Positions 15,778 to 24,111 of a stretch of 64,000 nucleotides of DNA are shown piece after piece. Each line of letters starts with the position of its first letter. Positions within the stretch are counted from its first letter, which is position 1. The stretch lies in contig DASYSS010000101.1 of assembly GCA_036003045.1 (NCBI GenBank), positions 16,964 to 80,963 of the forward strand. Reading direction: 5' to 3'. Both the position numbers and the translations under genes were made by a program. The notes beneath the pieces are model-generated. The model was not told where the DNA came from. It made no database searches and saw only the letters and a program-made list of their open reading frames with translations. Source of the stretch: Gemmatimonadaceae bacterium (GTDB lineage Bacteria; Gemmatimonadota; Gemmatimonadetes; Gemmatimonadales; Gemmatimonadaceae).

Positions 15778-15913
15778 GACTCGGCCGTCGGTGTGACGTG
15801 CATTACACAGCGCGCGTCGTGACGCGCCCGCCCGACGTGGGGTCTCTTCTCGTGTCGGACCGCGCAGTGTCGCGAGCGCGTCGCTGCCGACGTCTCCCAC
15901 CCGGAGTTCCACG

Positions 15914-16471
15914 ATGCGAATTCGAGTAGGCGTTCTCGCCGGTGCGTTTCTCTCGCTCACGCTCGCCACGGCGGCCTCTCTTGCCGCACAGGGCGCGGCC
16001 GCGACGATCTGTAAGGACGGAACCACATCGGTAGCCTCGGGACGCGGCGCGTGTTCCGGCCATGGCGGCGTAGACGCCAAAGCGACCGACGTCGCGAAAA
16101 AGGGCGCTGCCAAAGTAGACAAGGCCGAAAGCAAGGCCGCGTCGGCGACGGCCAAGGCTGAAAAGACGACTGAGAAGGCCGCGAAGAGCACGGACAAGGC
16201 CGCCGACAAGGCCGCCGAGAAGACGGCGGCCCAGACGTCCAAAGCCGACGCGGCAGCGGCCAAGACGGCATCGAAGGCCGAGTCGAAGGTCGAGAAGAGC
16301 GAGTCCAAGGCCGCGGACAAAGCGGCGAAGACGACGAAGACGGCCTCCAGCCTCGACAACAAGGACCCGACCAACGCGACCGCACAGTGCAAAGACGGCA
16401 CGTACTCACACGCGACGCATCACCAGGGCGCGTGCTCGAACCACGGCGGCGTAGCGAAATTCTTGAAGTAG
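15914..16471 (+). CDS. Exported protein with two DUF3761 motifs around a Lys/Ala-rich segment
   Basis: A 185-residue protein with a Sec signal (AGAFLSLTLATAASLAAQG). Two copies of the DUF3761 pattern CKDGTxS...GACSxHGGV are found: residues of about 33-53 and 158-180. Between them lies some 100 residues of almost only Lys, Ala, Ser, Thr, Asp and Glu with frequent ADKAA and SKAE steps, resembling a histone H1 tail or a long single helix. DUF3761 has no known function; its paired Cys and His could hold zinc or a disulfide. The duplication and basic spacer are unusual. A terminator follows at 16543. Confidence 0.8.
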   Translation: MRIRVGVLAGAFLSLTLATAASLAAQGAAATICKDGTTSVASGRGACSGHGGVDAKATDVAKKGAAKVDKAESKAASATAKAEKTTEKAAKSTDKAADKAAEKTAAQTSKADAAAAKTASKAESKVEKSESKAADKAAKTTKTASSLDNKDPTNATAQCKDGTYSHATHHQGACSNHGGVAKFLK

Positions 16472-16513
16472 CGTTCTCTCATGGAAGGCTCGGCGCCGCT
16501 GAGGCCAGCGGGT

Positions 16514-16530
16514 AGCCCACGCGGTGGGCT
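16514..16530. terminator. 7-bp hairpin AGCCCAC/GTGGGCT
   Basis: A compact stem with a 3-base loop 43 bases after the DUF3761 gene. No T run follows; it may help the larger hairpin just downstream. Confidence 0.4.
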
Positions 16531-16542
16531 CGTCCGAGCCGA

Positions 16543-16584
16543 ACAACCCTGGGGTGCCACCCGCACTCCAGGGTTGTGTCTTTT
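16543..16584. terminator. Intrinsic terminator between convergent genes
   Basis: ACAACCCTGG (16543-16552) pairs perfectly with CCAGGGTTGT (16568-16577), 15-base loop, then GTCTTTT. It serves the DUF3761 gene and possibly also the convergent PEBP gene. Confidence 0.7.
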
Positions 16585-16596
16585 CGCGAGCCGGAC

Positions 16597-17136
16597 TCAG
16601 TGTCCGAAGCGTCCGGTGATCGATCCCGACGCCAGGAGATGCCCGCGCATTCGGAAGATGACTCCGGCGCCGGTCGTCTTGTCCGTGGCGCCTCTCGGGG
16701 TGTCGACGTCGAGCGCGTAGACCGTGAATATGTAGCGGTGGTCGCCGTCTCCTTTCGGCGGGGCGGGCCCGTCGTACGACGCCGTACCCGAGTCGCCGTA
16801 TCCGCTCTGCGCGCCGGCGGGAGCGCGCCCTGTGCCGGCGCCTGCATCCAGCTTCGTGACCGACGCCGGAATGCCCCACGCGAGCCAATGCCAGTATCCC
16901 GATCCGGTCGGCGCGTCGGGATCGAAACAGGTGATCGCAAAGCTCTTCGTTCCCGGCGGCGCGCCGCTCCACGAGATCTGCGGCGACTGATTCCCGCCCC
17001 CGGCGCCGTCCGACACATTCTTCATCGGTATCTCGTCGCCGTCGGAAAACGCTTCGCTCGTTACGATGAGTTTTCCCTTCGCCGTCTGCGGCGCGCGCAC
17101 CTCGATGGTCTCGTAGCCCGTTGACGTTGCCGGCAT
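16597..17136 (-). CDS. YbhB/YbcL family Raf kinase inhibitor-like (PEBP) protein
   Basis: A 179-residue phosphatidylethanolamine-binding-protein fold. The ATG at 17136 has GTGGAGGAA seven bases upstream, so the longer start at 17247 is rejected. Family motifs are clear: SPQISWSGAPPGTKSFAI, CFDPDAPTGSGYWHWLAWGIP, YDGPAPPKGDGDHRYIFTVYALD and the final RMRGHLLASGSITGRFGH. The bacterial family probably binds small anionic ligands; no enzymatic role is settled. No signal peptide is visible, so it is likely cytoplasmic. Confidence 0.93.
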   Translation of the reverse strand: MPATSTGYETIEVRAPQTAKGKLIVTSEAFSDGDEIPMKNVSDGAGGGNQSPQISWSGAPPGTKSFAITCFDPDAPTGSGYWHWLAWGIPASVTKLDAGAGTGRAPAGAQSGYGDSGTASYDGPAPPKGDGDHRYIFTVYALDVDTPRGATDKTTGAGVIFRMRGHLLASGSITGRFGH

Positions 17137-17346
17137 TCGGTTCCTCCACGGAAGGGTGCCGTTGGGTGCTGCGCGATTCGGGCCACGAGCGTCGAACAGG
17201 CCCAACATTTTGTTTGCGGGGCTGGTACTACGACCGGGGCACGGCACGGCTGGCGTGTCACCAGCAATGAGACGCCGCCGCCCGGGGGGCCGGCGCGCGT
17301 CGTGTGTCCACGAGCTCGCTCAACCGCGCTTTTTTCGCCGGCACCC

Positions 17347-19158
17347 ATGACTCGCATCGCCCTCCGTCTCCCGACAATCCGTCGTGTCGTCGCCCCGACC
17401 GCGCTTTGCGCCCTGTGGGCCTGCGCGTCCGACACCGCGCCGACGACGCCCACCGGCCCGTCGACGTTCACTTCCTCCCCTTGCTCACAGACCGGCACGC
17501 TGCAGCTCGCCGTAGCGACGACCGCTCGTGTCGATTGCAGCAACGGAGGCACGACCGTGACCCTCGCCGGCGGCGGCGCGAGCTACATCGTCGTGGCGCA
17601 GTTCCCCGTCGATCTCGTCCCGGACACGTTCGTCGCCTACCGCGTCAGCTCGGGGACCGCCGTCTCCGCATCCTTGTCGCCGGCGCCGAGCCGTTTCCCG
17701 TCGCCGCGCATTGTCGGACCGACCCTTGGCATCTCGCCGATCCGCTCGTCGCGGAGAGCGCCGGGAGCGGCGCAACGCCGGTTTTCGAACGCGCTTCACG
17801 CCCGTGCGCGGGTACGCCTCGCGTCCCGCGCGTGGCCGATGAGCGCGCGGCTTTCACCTCGAGCCAGCGCATCGCTCACGCGCTCGTTGGACATCGCTCC
17901 GCCGCCCGCGTTGGGCAGCCTCCGAAGCTTCCGCGTCTTGGCCTCGAACGGCACCTCGTTCAAGTCGGCCGGCGCGACGTTGGCGTTCGTCGGCGCGAAC
18001 GTGCTCGTGTACATCGACACGCTCGCTCCCGCGAACGGCTTTTCCGCGGCGCAGCTCCAGCAGTTCGGCTCCTACTTCGATCAGACCTTGTACCCGATCG
18101 ATACGGCGGCCTTCGGCGCGCCGACTGACGTCGATCAGAACGGGCGAGTCATCATGCTGATGACACCGGCCGTGAACGCGCTCGTCACCGCGTCGTCGTG
18201 CCAAACGCAGGGCTACGTCGCCGGCTTCTTCGACGACGAAGACCTCGGGGGCGGCACCGGCGACCCGAACTCGAACCAGGGCGAGGTGTTCTACGCGATG
18301 GTGCCCGATCCGGCGGGCGTTGCGAGCTGCTCGCACAGCGTCGACGAGGTCGGATTCGCTGTCCCAGGCACGTTCCTCCACGAGCTGCAGCACCTCATCA
18401 ACTTCTCGCAGCACGTCATCGTCCACCATGCGAATCCCGAGTTCGGATGGCTCGACGAAGGGCTGAGCATCGTGGCGGAAGAATTGGGGTCGCTCTACTA
18501 CGAGCAGAGGTGTCCGGGGACGGCCTGCCGCAGCGACCCGACGCAGCTCTTCCCCGATTCGTCGCAGGGATTCGTGCAGAATTTCTTGTACGACTCGTAC
18601 CAGTATGCACTGCTACCCGACACGGCGAGCGTGACGCTGCACAGCGACGACGACGACGGCTTCTCCTGGCGCGGCGGCGACTGGCTGCTCGTGCGATGGC
18701 TCGGCGATCAAATGGGCGCGGGCATCTTCAAGAAGCTCGATCAGACTTCTCTCACTGGCGTGGCGAACATCGAATCGTCGAGCGGCCAATCGTTCCCGGG
18801 TCTCTTCGCCAACTTCGCGCTCTCGCTGTACACCGACAGTCTGGTTGGCCTCTCGCGGGGCACCGCGCCGCCGGCCGACCGGTTCACGACGCGAAACGTT
18901 CGCGCGCTCTGGAATCGCCTCTACATCACGTCAGGCGGTGAGCCGGACATACCGTCCCCCAATCCGCTGGCATTGTTTCCGATCACCGCGGATACCTCGC
19001 TGGCCGTGCTCGACCCGGGCACGTCGTCCTACTTCCGCCTCGATACGAAAACGACTGACGCCAGCGTCTCGGTTCAATTCTCCGGCGCCGGAGGCAAGGC
19101 GCTTCCCGCTGCGCTCAAACCACAACTGGCGATTTTCCGATTGCCAAAGGGGCAATAG
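17347..19158 (+). CDS. Lipoprotein zinc metallopeptidase, M30 (hyicolysin)-like
   Basis: A 603-residue protein started at the ATG at 17347, where a lipoprotein signal (ALCALWACASD) follows. The first 340 residues contain a beta-rich domain and a linker; the catalytic motif HELQH is at residues 345-349, with GWLDEG giving a third ligand Glu371. This HExxH plus downstream Glu spacing fits peptidase M30-like neutral proteases found in gemmatimonads. Two Cys-bearing loops (SSCQTQG, QRCPGTACRS) may form disulfides. It should act at the cell surface or in the periplasm. It is convergent with the AraC gene, with a hairpin between. Confidence 0.8.
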   Translation: MTRIALRLPTIRRVVAPTALCALWACASDTAPTTPTGPSTFTSSPCSQTGTLQLAVATTARVDCSNGGTTVTLAGGGASYIVVAQFPVDLVPDTFVAYRVSSGTAVSASLSPAPSRFPSPRIVGPTLGISPIRSSRRAPGAAQRRFSNALHARARVRLASRAWPMSARLSPRASASLTRSLDIAPPPALGSLRSFRVLASNGTSFKSAGATLAFVGANVLVYIDTLAPANGFSAAQLQQFGSYFDQTLYPIDTAAFGAPTDVDQNGRVIMLMTPAVNALVTASSCQTQGYVAGFFDDEDLGGGTGDPNSNQGEVFYAMVPDPAGVASCSHSVDEVGFAVPGTFLHELQHLINFSQHVIVHHANPEFGWLDEGLSIVAEELGSLYYEQRCPGTACRSDPTQLFPDSSQGFVQNFLYDSYQYALLPDTASVTLHSDDDDGFSWRGGDWLLVRWLGDQMGAGIFKKLDQTSLTGVANIESSSGQSFPGLFANFALSLYTDSLVGLSRGTAPPADRFTTRNVRALWNRLYITSGGEPDIPSPNPLALFPITADTSLAVLDPGTSSYFRLDTKTTDASVSVQFSGAGGKALPAALKPQLAIFRLPKGQ

Positions 19159-19185
19159 GAAACCGGTTCCCGGTACCCGGTTTCC
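19158..19185. terminator. Hairpin made of GGAAACCGG repeats between convergent genes
   Basis: GGAAACCGG (19158-19166) pairs with CCGGTTTCC (19177-19185). The stem overlaps the last base of the peptidase stop codon and uses the same ACCGG core as the repeat arrays, so it may be an inverted pair of their units rather than a purpose-built terminator. Confidence 0.5.
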
Positions 19186-19200
19186 CTGTGGCCCGTTACT

Positions 19201-20106
19201 CTACTGCCCTTCGATCGGCACGTAGATCTCGGTGATCAGCCTTTCTTTCGGTGTCGTTCGCGGATCGTTTACGTATCGCTCGTAGCTCGGCCCGTCGCGC
19301 AGTCGTTCGCCGCTCTCGGGAAGCCATTCGCCGAGGAAGCGGGCCCACGTGTCGCCCAGCGTCTCGTACGAGCCGACGTGCACCGTCTTGGCGTAGCGCC
19401 CCGCGGGCAACCGATGCTCGGCGAGCTCGTTTGGCAACGCGACGCCGCTCGCGACCGCGACGCCGGCGTCGGAGCGCAATTCGTCGGCGGGCGTCGACTC
19501 GGGGTCGTCGTGGTACAGGGCGATCATCGCCGCGTTCGGGTTCGTGAACAACCCGGCCGGGCCAGCGATCTCGCCGAGGCGGCCGAACGCTTGGCCGATT
19601 TGGTTGTACGGTCCAACGTGGCGCACGGCGGCGACGCGCTGCTCGGGCATTTTCTTGATTTCGACGTCCATGGTTCTGCCTCCTGAGTCTCTCGGGACGA
19701 ACGGTGGAACGACGCCTCGTTGATCGAAGTGCACGCCGCACGTGGCGGCCAGCTCGGTGCGGCGCACACCGCGCCGGCGAAAGTCAGAGGGCGGCTCGCC
19801 GTAGCACGAGCGAAACGCGCGCGTGAACGCCTCGTGGGTCTCGAATCCCGCGTTGAAAGCGATCTCGGTGACCGACAACGGTGTGTTCGCCAGCTGCCAG
19901 GCGCCGCGTTCCATGCGCAGCCGCCGCGCGAGCTCGACGGGCGTTTCCCCGACCATGCCGCGGAACACCCGATGAAAATGGAAGGGCGACAGGCACGCGC
20001 GAGTCGCCAGGGCGTCGAGGGCAAGCGCCTCGTCGAGGTGCTGCGCGACGTGCTCGATCACTCCCTGCACGACCCGCACATAGAAGGACCGCGTCTCGGC
20101 TTTCAC
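19201..20106 (-). CDS. AraC family regulator with GyrI-like ligand-binding domain
   Basis: Residues of about 10-110 form the double helix-turn-helix of AraC (ALDALATRACLSPFHFHRVF and VTEIAFNAGFETHEAFTRAF). The C-terminal 150 residues are a GyrI/SOUL-like domain (VAAVRHVGPYNQIGQAFGRL, GVALPNELAEHRLPAGRYA), which binds small hydrophobic drugs in Rob- and BmrR-type regulators. I start it at the GTG at 20106 (301 residues), where the sequence enters the family; the frame extends to a GTG at 20193 but that lies in repeat DNA. The start is therefore uncertain. Regulatory target not evident; divergent neighbours are absent. Confidence 0.88.
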   Translation of the reverse strand: MKAETRSFYVRVVQGVIEHVAQHLDEALALDALATRACLSPFHFHRVFRGMVGETPVELARRLRMERGAWQLANTPLSVTEIAFNAGFETHEAFTRAFRSCYGEPPSDFRRRGVRRTELAATCGVHFDQRGVVPPFVPRDSGGRTMDVEIKKMPEQRVAAVRHVGPYNQIGQAFGRLGEIAGPAGLFTNPNAAMIALYHDDPESTPADELRSDAGVAVASGVALPNELAEHRLPAGRYAKTVHVGSYETLGDTWARFLGEWLPESGERLRDGPSYERYVNDPRTTPKERLITEIYVPIEGQ

Positions 20107-20171
20107 GAGGGCAATGTATTCCGCCCGCGGCCGCCGGCGCTTGACTCTGATTGCTGTTTTGCGGTAGAAAC

Positions 20172-20270
20172 GGGTTACCGGGCAACCGGGCACCGGGATA
20201 CCGGATCGGCGAGACGGGTCGACTGGTTGTACCGCAGTCCCGGTATCCCGGTCACCCGGTGTCCCCGTAA
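20172..20270. repeat. Pair of inverted ACCGG repeat arrays
   Basis: A run of GTTACCGG, GCAACCGG, GCACCGG and GATACCGG units on the left is mirrored on the right. ACCGGGATACCGG (20192-20204) and CCGGTATCCCGGT (20240-20252) are perfect inverted repeats 35 bases apart. The stretch lies upstream of the AraC gene; together with the hairpin at 20285 and an AT-rich patch near 20340-20375 that may hold a promoter, it makes up the gap before the small lipoprotein. Confidence 0.85.
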
Positions 20271-20284
20271 TGCGCCCAAGCGAA

Positions 20285-20309
20285 CGCGGCCGCCCGGAGG
20301 GCGGCCGCG
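20285..20309. terminator. Strong GC stem-loop, 11 bp
   Basis: CGCGGCCGCCC (20285-20295), loop GGA, then the exact complement (20299-20309). No T run. It lies downstream of the minus-strand small lipoprotein gene and may end its transcript. Confidence 0.5.
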
Positions 20310-20394
20310 GTGGCCCTGACAGCTCGCCTACATATGTCCGCGCCTGTTAATATGCGATAGTTCTTTAATACAGAGAAACTCGAACCCGGACCGC

Positions 20395-20511
20395 TCAGCG
20401 CGAGACGGCCGGCGTCGGCGCGGTTTGGATGTAGCCGCCGCCGCCCTTCTTGCAGCCCGCAATGGCGGCCGCCGCCAGTACGAGCGCCAACACCACCTTC
20501 ACTTTTCGCAT
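20395..20511 (-). CDS. 38-residue small lipoprotein
   Basis: A short open frame with every mark of a gene: ATG at 20511, GAGGAAG five bases upstream, and a textbook lipoprotein signal with lipobox AIAGC at residues 16-20 after a KVK start. The mature peptide is only about 19 residues (CKKGGGGYIQTAPTPAVSR). It lies 71 bases downstream of the VPS10-like propeller gene, on the same strand. Similar tiny glycine-proline lipoproteins exist in other bacteria without known function (for example entericidin-like peptides). It might be a surface tag or envelope-stress peptide; that is speculation. Confidence 0.65.
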   Translation of the reverse strand: MRKVKVVLALVLAAAAIAGCKKGGGGYIQTAPTPAVSR

Positions 20512-20582
20512 GGCTTCCTCAGAGGTTGTGCGTTCACCGAATAGAATCCCGCCGACGAGCACGGCGTTCCGCGCCCGAGGGC

Positions 20583-23500
20583 CTAGAACACGACCGCCGG
20601 AACCGTCGCGTCGATCGTCTTGAGCCCCCGCGAGCGCAACAGCGTGTTGAACCTGGCCAGATCGGTGTTGATCAGGCTCTGCAGCGCGGCGTGCGTATCG
20701 CGGACCTGCTTCGCCAACACCTGGCTGACCCTCTGCTGCTGTACGGCCGGCGCGAAGTCCGACACCGCGATGCCGCCCGCCAAGTAGTTGAGCTGGGCCC
20801 CGAGCTTGGCCGGATACCGCACCTCGTCTTGCCCGCGGCCGGTCATGCGCACGTCGATCAGGTTCCCTTCGGTCGCCACGAACTTTCGTCCCAGCGAGTC
20901 GCCTTGCGCGCGTACGTCCGCCATCGCGGAATTGGCGCCGATCTGCGCCGCCAGCGAATCGAGCTGCGCACGGACGCTTTCGATCGACAACAGCATGTCG
21001 GCGCTGCTCGTCATGTCCGCCTGAACCTTTTTCAACAGGTCAGTCGACGCGGCCATGTCGAGCGGGGTGACCGTCTGGTTCGGGTCCTTGAGCACCTCGA
21101 GCGGCTGAGTCATCGTTTTTCCGGCGGCGGTGAGTCTGACGGTATAACGTCCCGGCGGCATCAAGACGGACAACGTGCCGAAGCCCGGCGCCGGGCGCGT
21201 GCCGTCGGCGTCCATCGTGAACTCGGGATCGTAGAGCGGCTTGGTCCGCATGCGCGCCGTCTTGGACGGCTCATTGCTCAGATCCCAGTTCACCCGGTTG
21301 AACCCCGCGCGCGTCGTGCCCTGAATCGTGCGCACCGTCTTCCCGGCCGCGTCGACGATCGCCACGCTCGCCGTGCCCCCTCCGCTGCCGAGCCAATAGT
21401 TGATGTCCGCGCCGTAGATCGGGTTCGTGCCCGCGGTGGGATCGTCGTTCGGCGAAACGTTGGCCTCGATGTCGCGGAAGCGATACGCCGCCCGCGGCGC
21501 GAACAACGTCGCGGCGGACGCCGTCACTTCCGGCGTCAGCTTTTGCAGCGGCGACAGGTCGTCGAGAATGAAGAAGCCGCGCCCATATGTCGCGACGACC
21601 AGATCGTTGAAGTGCTCCTGGACGGCGAGACCGTAGACCGGCGCGTGCGGCATGCCGAGCTGCATCGCCTGCCAATGATCGCCGTCGTCGAACGACACGA
21701 ACAAGCCGCCTTCCGTACCGAGGTACAGCAATCCTCGGCGCACCGGATCTTCACGAATGATGTGCGCGTAGCTCACCACGCTCTTCGGAACTCCGGTGAC
21801 GATGAGCTTCCACGTCTTACCGAAATCCTTCGTGCGATAGACCCACGGGTCGCGGTTGTTCTCCTGGTGCCCGTCGACGATGATGTAGGCCGAGCCTGCG
21901 TCGTACTTCGACGGTTCGATGTGACGCACCGATCCCCACGGCAGAATGCCGGGGACGTTCGCCGTCACGTTCGTCCACGTCTTGCCCGCATCGCGCGTCA
22001 CCTGCACCAGACCGTCGTTGGTTCCCGCCCAGATCACTCCCGCTTGCGCGCGCGACTCGGCGATCGCGTACACGACGTCGCCGTATTCGACGCCGATGTT
22101 GTCCGGCGTGAGTCCGCCGGACATCTGCTGCTTCGATTTGTCGTTTCGCGTGAGGTCGGGGCTGATCACGCGCCAGCTCCGGCCGCCGTCCTTGGACATG
22201 TGAACGAACTGGCTGCCCGTGTAGATCGTGTTGTGGTCGTGCGGCGAGATCGCGAACGGGGCGTCCCACACGAAACGGTACTCGACCTCCGCCGCCGAGT
22301 GTCCGCCCGTGCTCAGCGGCCACACCTCCACGTTCTGACCGGTGCGAGTGCGCTCGTCGAATCGCACGACGATGCCGCCGCGGCTGCCCGATCCCGACGC
22401 CGTCGACCAGATGACGTTCGGATCGACGGGGTCGGGCGTCGCCCACCCGCTTTCGCCTCCCTGCACCGCGTGCCACTCGCTGCGCGAAATAGTTCCGCCC
22501 GCGCGGCTGTTGCTGGGTCCACGATACGACGGACCGTCCTGCTTGTTGCCGTACACGTAGTACGGGACGCGGTTGTCGACCGTGACGTGATAGATCTGCG
22601 CGATCGGCAGATTCACGTGCAGCCACGTGCGCCCGCGCGTCGTCGAGATCTGGACGCCGGCGTCGTTGCCGACGACCATGCGCGACGGATTGGTCGGGTC
22701 GATCCAGATGTCGTGGTTGTCGCCACCCGGCGCGGTGAACGCCGGCGTGGGCGGGGCGCCGCGACCTCCCTCGGCGGCCGGCGGCGCGCCGCCGCGACCG
22801 CGCCCGCCACCACCGCCGCGTCCGTTCGCCGTGAGTGTCGAGCCGCCGTCCATCGAATGGTTGAAGGTCGCGCACAGGAAATACGTCTCGTCGGGATTGT
22901 CGGGCGCGACCGCCATGCGTGTGTAGTAGGGCTGACGACACCCCAGATCGCGGTCGAAGCTGATCACCTGCCAGGTCGAACCGCCGTCCTCCGACCGCCA
23001 GAGCTCACCGTTGTCCGTAGGCCGCCCGTGCAGCGGGTTGCCGTCGCCGGTTTCGATCAGCGCGTAGACGCGGTTCGGATTCGATTTCGAGATCGCGAGT
23101 CCGACCTTGCCGATCTCGTGAGTCGGCAGGCCATGCCCTTCGAGCTTCGTCCAATGGTCGCCGCCGTCGTGCGTGACGTATATGCCGCTCCCCGTGCCGC
23201 CGCTTTCGCGTCCCCACGTGTGAAGCTCGAGCTGCCACATCGCGGCGAAGAGTGTCTTCGAGTCGGTCGGGTGCATCACGACGTCGATCGCACCGGTGTT
23301 CGCGTCCACGAACAGCACCTTGCTCCACGTCCGTCCGCCGTCCGTGGTGCGGTAGACCCCGCGCTCCTGCTCGGGTCCGTAGCTGTGCCCCTGCGCCGCG
23401 ACGTAGACGATGTCCGGATTCACCGGATCGATGACGATGCGCCCGGTCCGACTCGCCGAATCCGGACCGGAATGCGTCCACGTGCGTCCTGCGTCCGTCG

Positions 23501-23894
23501 ACTTGTAGAGTCCATTGCCGATCGAGATGTGGCTGCGAATCCACGGCTCGCCCGTTCCGGCCCACACGATGTTGGGATTCGACGGCGCGACGGCGAGAGC
23601 GCCAAGCGAGGAGATCGATTCTCCATCGAAGATCGGAGTCCAGTGGATACCGGCGTCGACCGTTTTCCAGATTCCGCCGGACGCGGCGCCGGCGTAGTAG
23701 ACGTTTGGGTCGCCGATGACACCGGCAACCGCCGCGACCCGATTGCCGACCGGGCCGATGTAGCGAAATCGTAACGCGGACGCGGACGCGCTCAGGTCGA
23801 CCGACGGTGCCTGCTGAGCGCACAAAGATTCGATAGCGGCCGACGTGGCAGCCAACGAAAAACAGGCGGCCAAAAGGCGAGTGTGGTTCGACAT
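20583..23894 (-). CDS. VPS10/BNR-repeat giant beta-propeller exported protein
   Basis: A 1103-residue exported protein with signal peptide (ending near SLCAQQ) and GAGGG six bases before the ATG. The first 700 residues carry many sortilin/BNR Asp-box repeats: GIWKTVDAGIHWTPI, GLYKSTDAGRTWTHSG, GVYRTTDGGRTWSKV, YRTKDFGKTWKLI. An RGG-type insertion (GRGGGGGRGRGGAPP) interrupts it near residue 350. The last 300 residues are an Ig-like fold plus helices resembling those of a second such protein at 60705. The family is often annotated as glycosyl hydrolase without proven activity. It may be a surface binding or degradative protein. Confidence 0.9.
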   Translation of the reverse strand: MSNHTRLLAACFSLAATSAAIESLCAQQAPSVDLSASASALRFRYIGPVGNRVAAVAGVIGDPNVYYAGAASGGIWKTVDAGIHWTPIFDGESISSLGALAVAPSNPNIVWAGTGEPWIRSHISIGNGLYKSTDAGRTWTHSGPDSASRTGRIVIDPVNPDIVYVAAQGHSYGPEQERGVYRTTDGGRTWSKVLFVDANTGAIDVVMHPTDSKTLFAAMWQLELHTWGRESGGTGSGIYVTHDGGDHWTKLEGHGLPTHEIGKVGLAISKSNPNRVYALIETGDGNPLHGRPTDNGELWRSEDGGSTWQVISFDRDLGCRQPYYTRMAVAPDNPDETYFLCATFNHSMDGGSTLTANGRGGGGGRGRGGAPPAAEGGRGAPPTPAFTAPGGDNHDIWIDPTNPSRMVVGNDAGVQISTTRGRTWLHVNLPIAQIYHVTVDNRVPYYVYGNKQDGPSYRGPSNSRAGGTISRSEWHAVQGGESGWATPDPVDPNVIWSTASGSGSRGGIVVRFDERTRTGQNVEVWPLSTGGHSAAEVEYRFVWDAPFAISPHDHNTIYTGSQFVHMSKDGGRSWRVISPDLTRNDKSKQQMSGGLTPDNIGVEYGDVVYAIAESRAQAGVIWAGTNDGLVQVTRDAGKTWTNVTANVPGILPWGSVRHIEPSKYDAGSAYIIVDGHQENNRDPWVYRTKDFGKTWKLIVTGVPKSVVSYAHIIREDPVRRGLLYLGTEGGLFVSFDDGDHWQAMQLGMPHAPVYGLAVQEHFNDLVVATYGRGFFILDDLSPLQKLTPEVTASAATLFAPRAAYRFRDIEANVSPNDDPTAGTNPIYGADINYWLGSGGGTASVAIVDAAGKTVRTIQGTTRAGFNRVNWDLSNEPSKTARMRTKPLYDPEFTMDADGTRPAPGFGTLSVLMPPGRYTVRLTAAGKTMTQPLEVLKDPNQTVTPLDMAASTDLLKKVQADMTSSADMLLSIESVRAQLDSLAAQIGANSAMADVRAQGDSLGRKFVATEGNLIDVRMTGRGQDEVRYPAKLGAQLNYLAGGIAVSDFAPAVQQQRVSQVLAKQVRDTHAALQSLINTDLARFNTLLRSRGLKTIDATVPAVVF

Positions 23895-24111
23895 TGCTAC
23901 CCTCGCAGTCGTGGAGGTGGTGGGGGCACCGTCGAAGATCGGGCTTCACCAGGCGGACGCAAGAGCGCTTGTCGTGTTGCGCCGTTGAGCTCGCGAACCG
24001 CGGGCGGGACCCGGGGTACGACCGCTTCGCGGAGGGACTGCCACGACGAGCGCCAATCAATCCGAGCCCGACCGCCAGGACCCGGCACCGACCGAGCTTT
24101 CGACGCGCGGC

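Noticed and set aside
20104..20193. Longer start of the AraC gene at 20193
   Set aside because: The extra residues come from repeat DNA and do not resemble AraC N-termini; the GTG at 20106 fits better.
20526..23774. A 1082-codon plus-strand frame antisense to the propeller gene
   Set aside because: Composition is that of a shadow frame and the minus-strand protein has BNR repeats, signal peptide and ribosome site.
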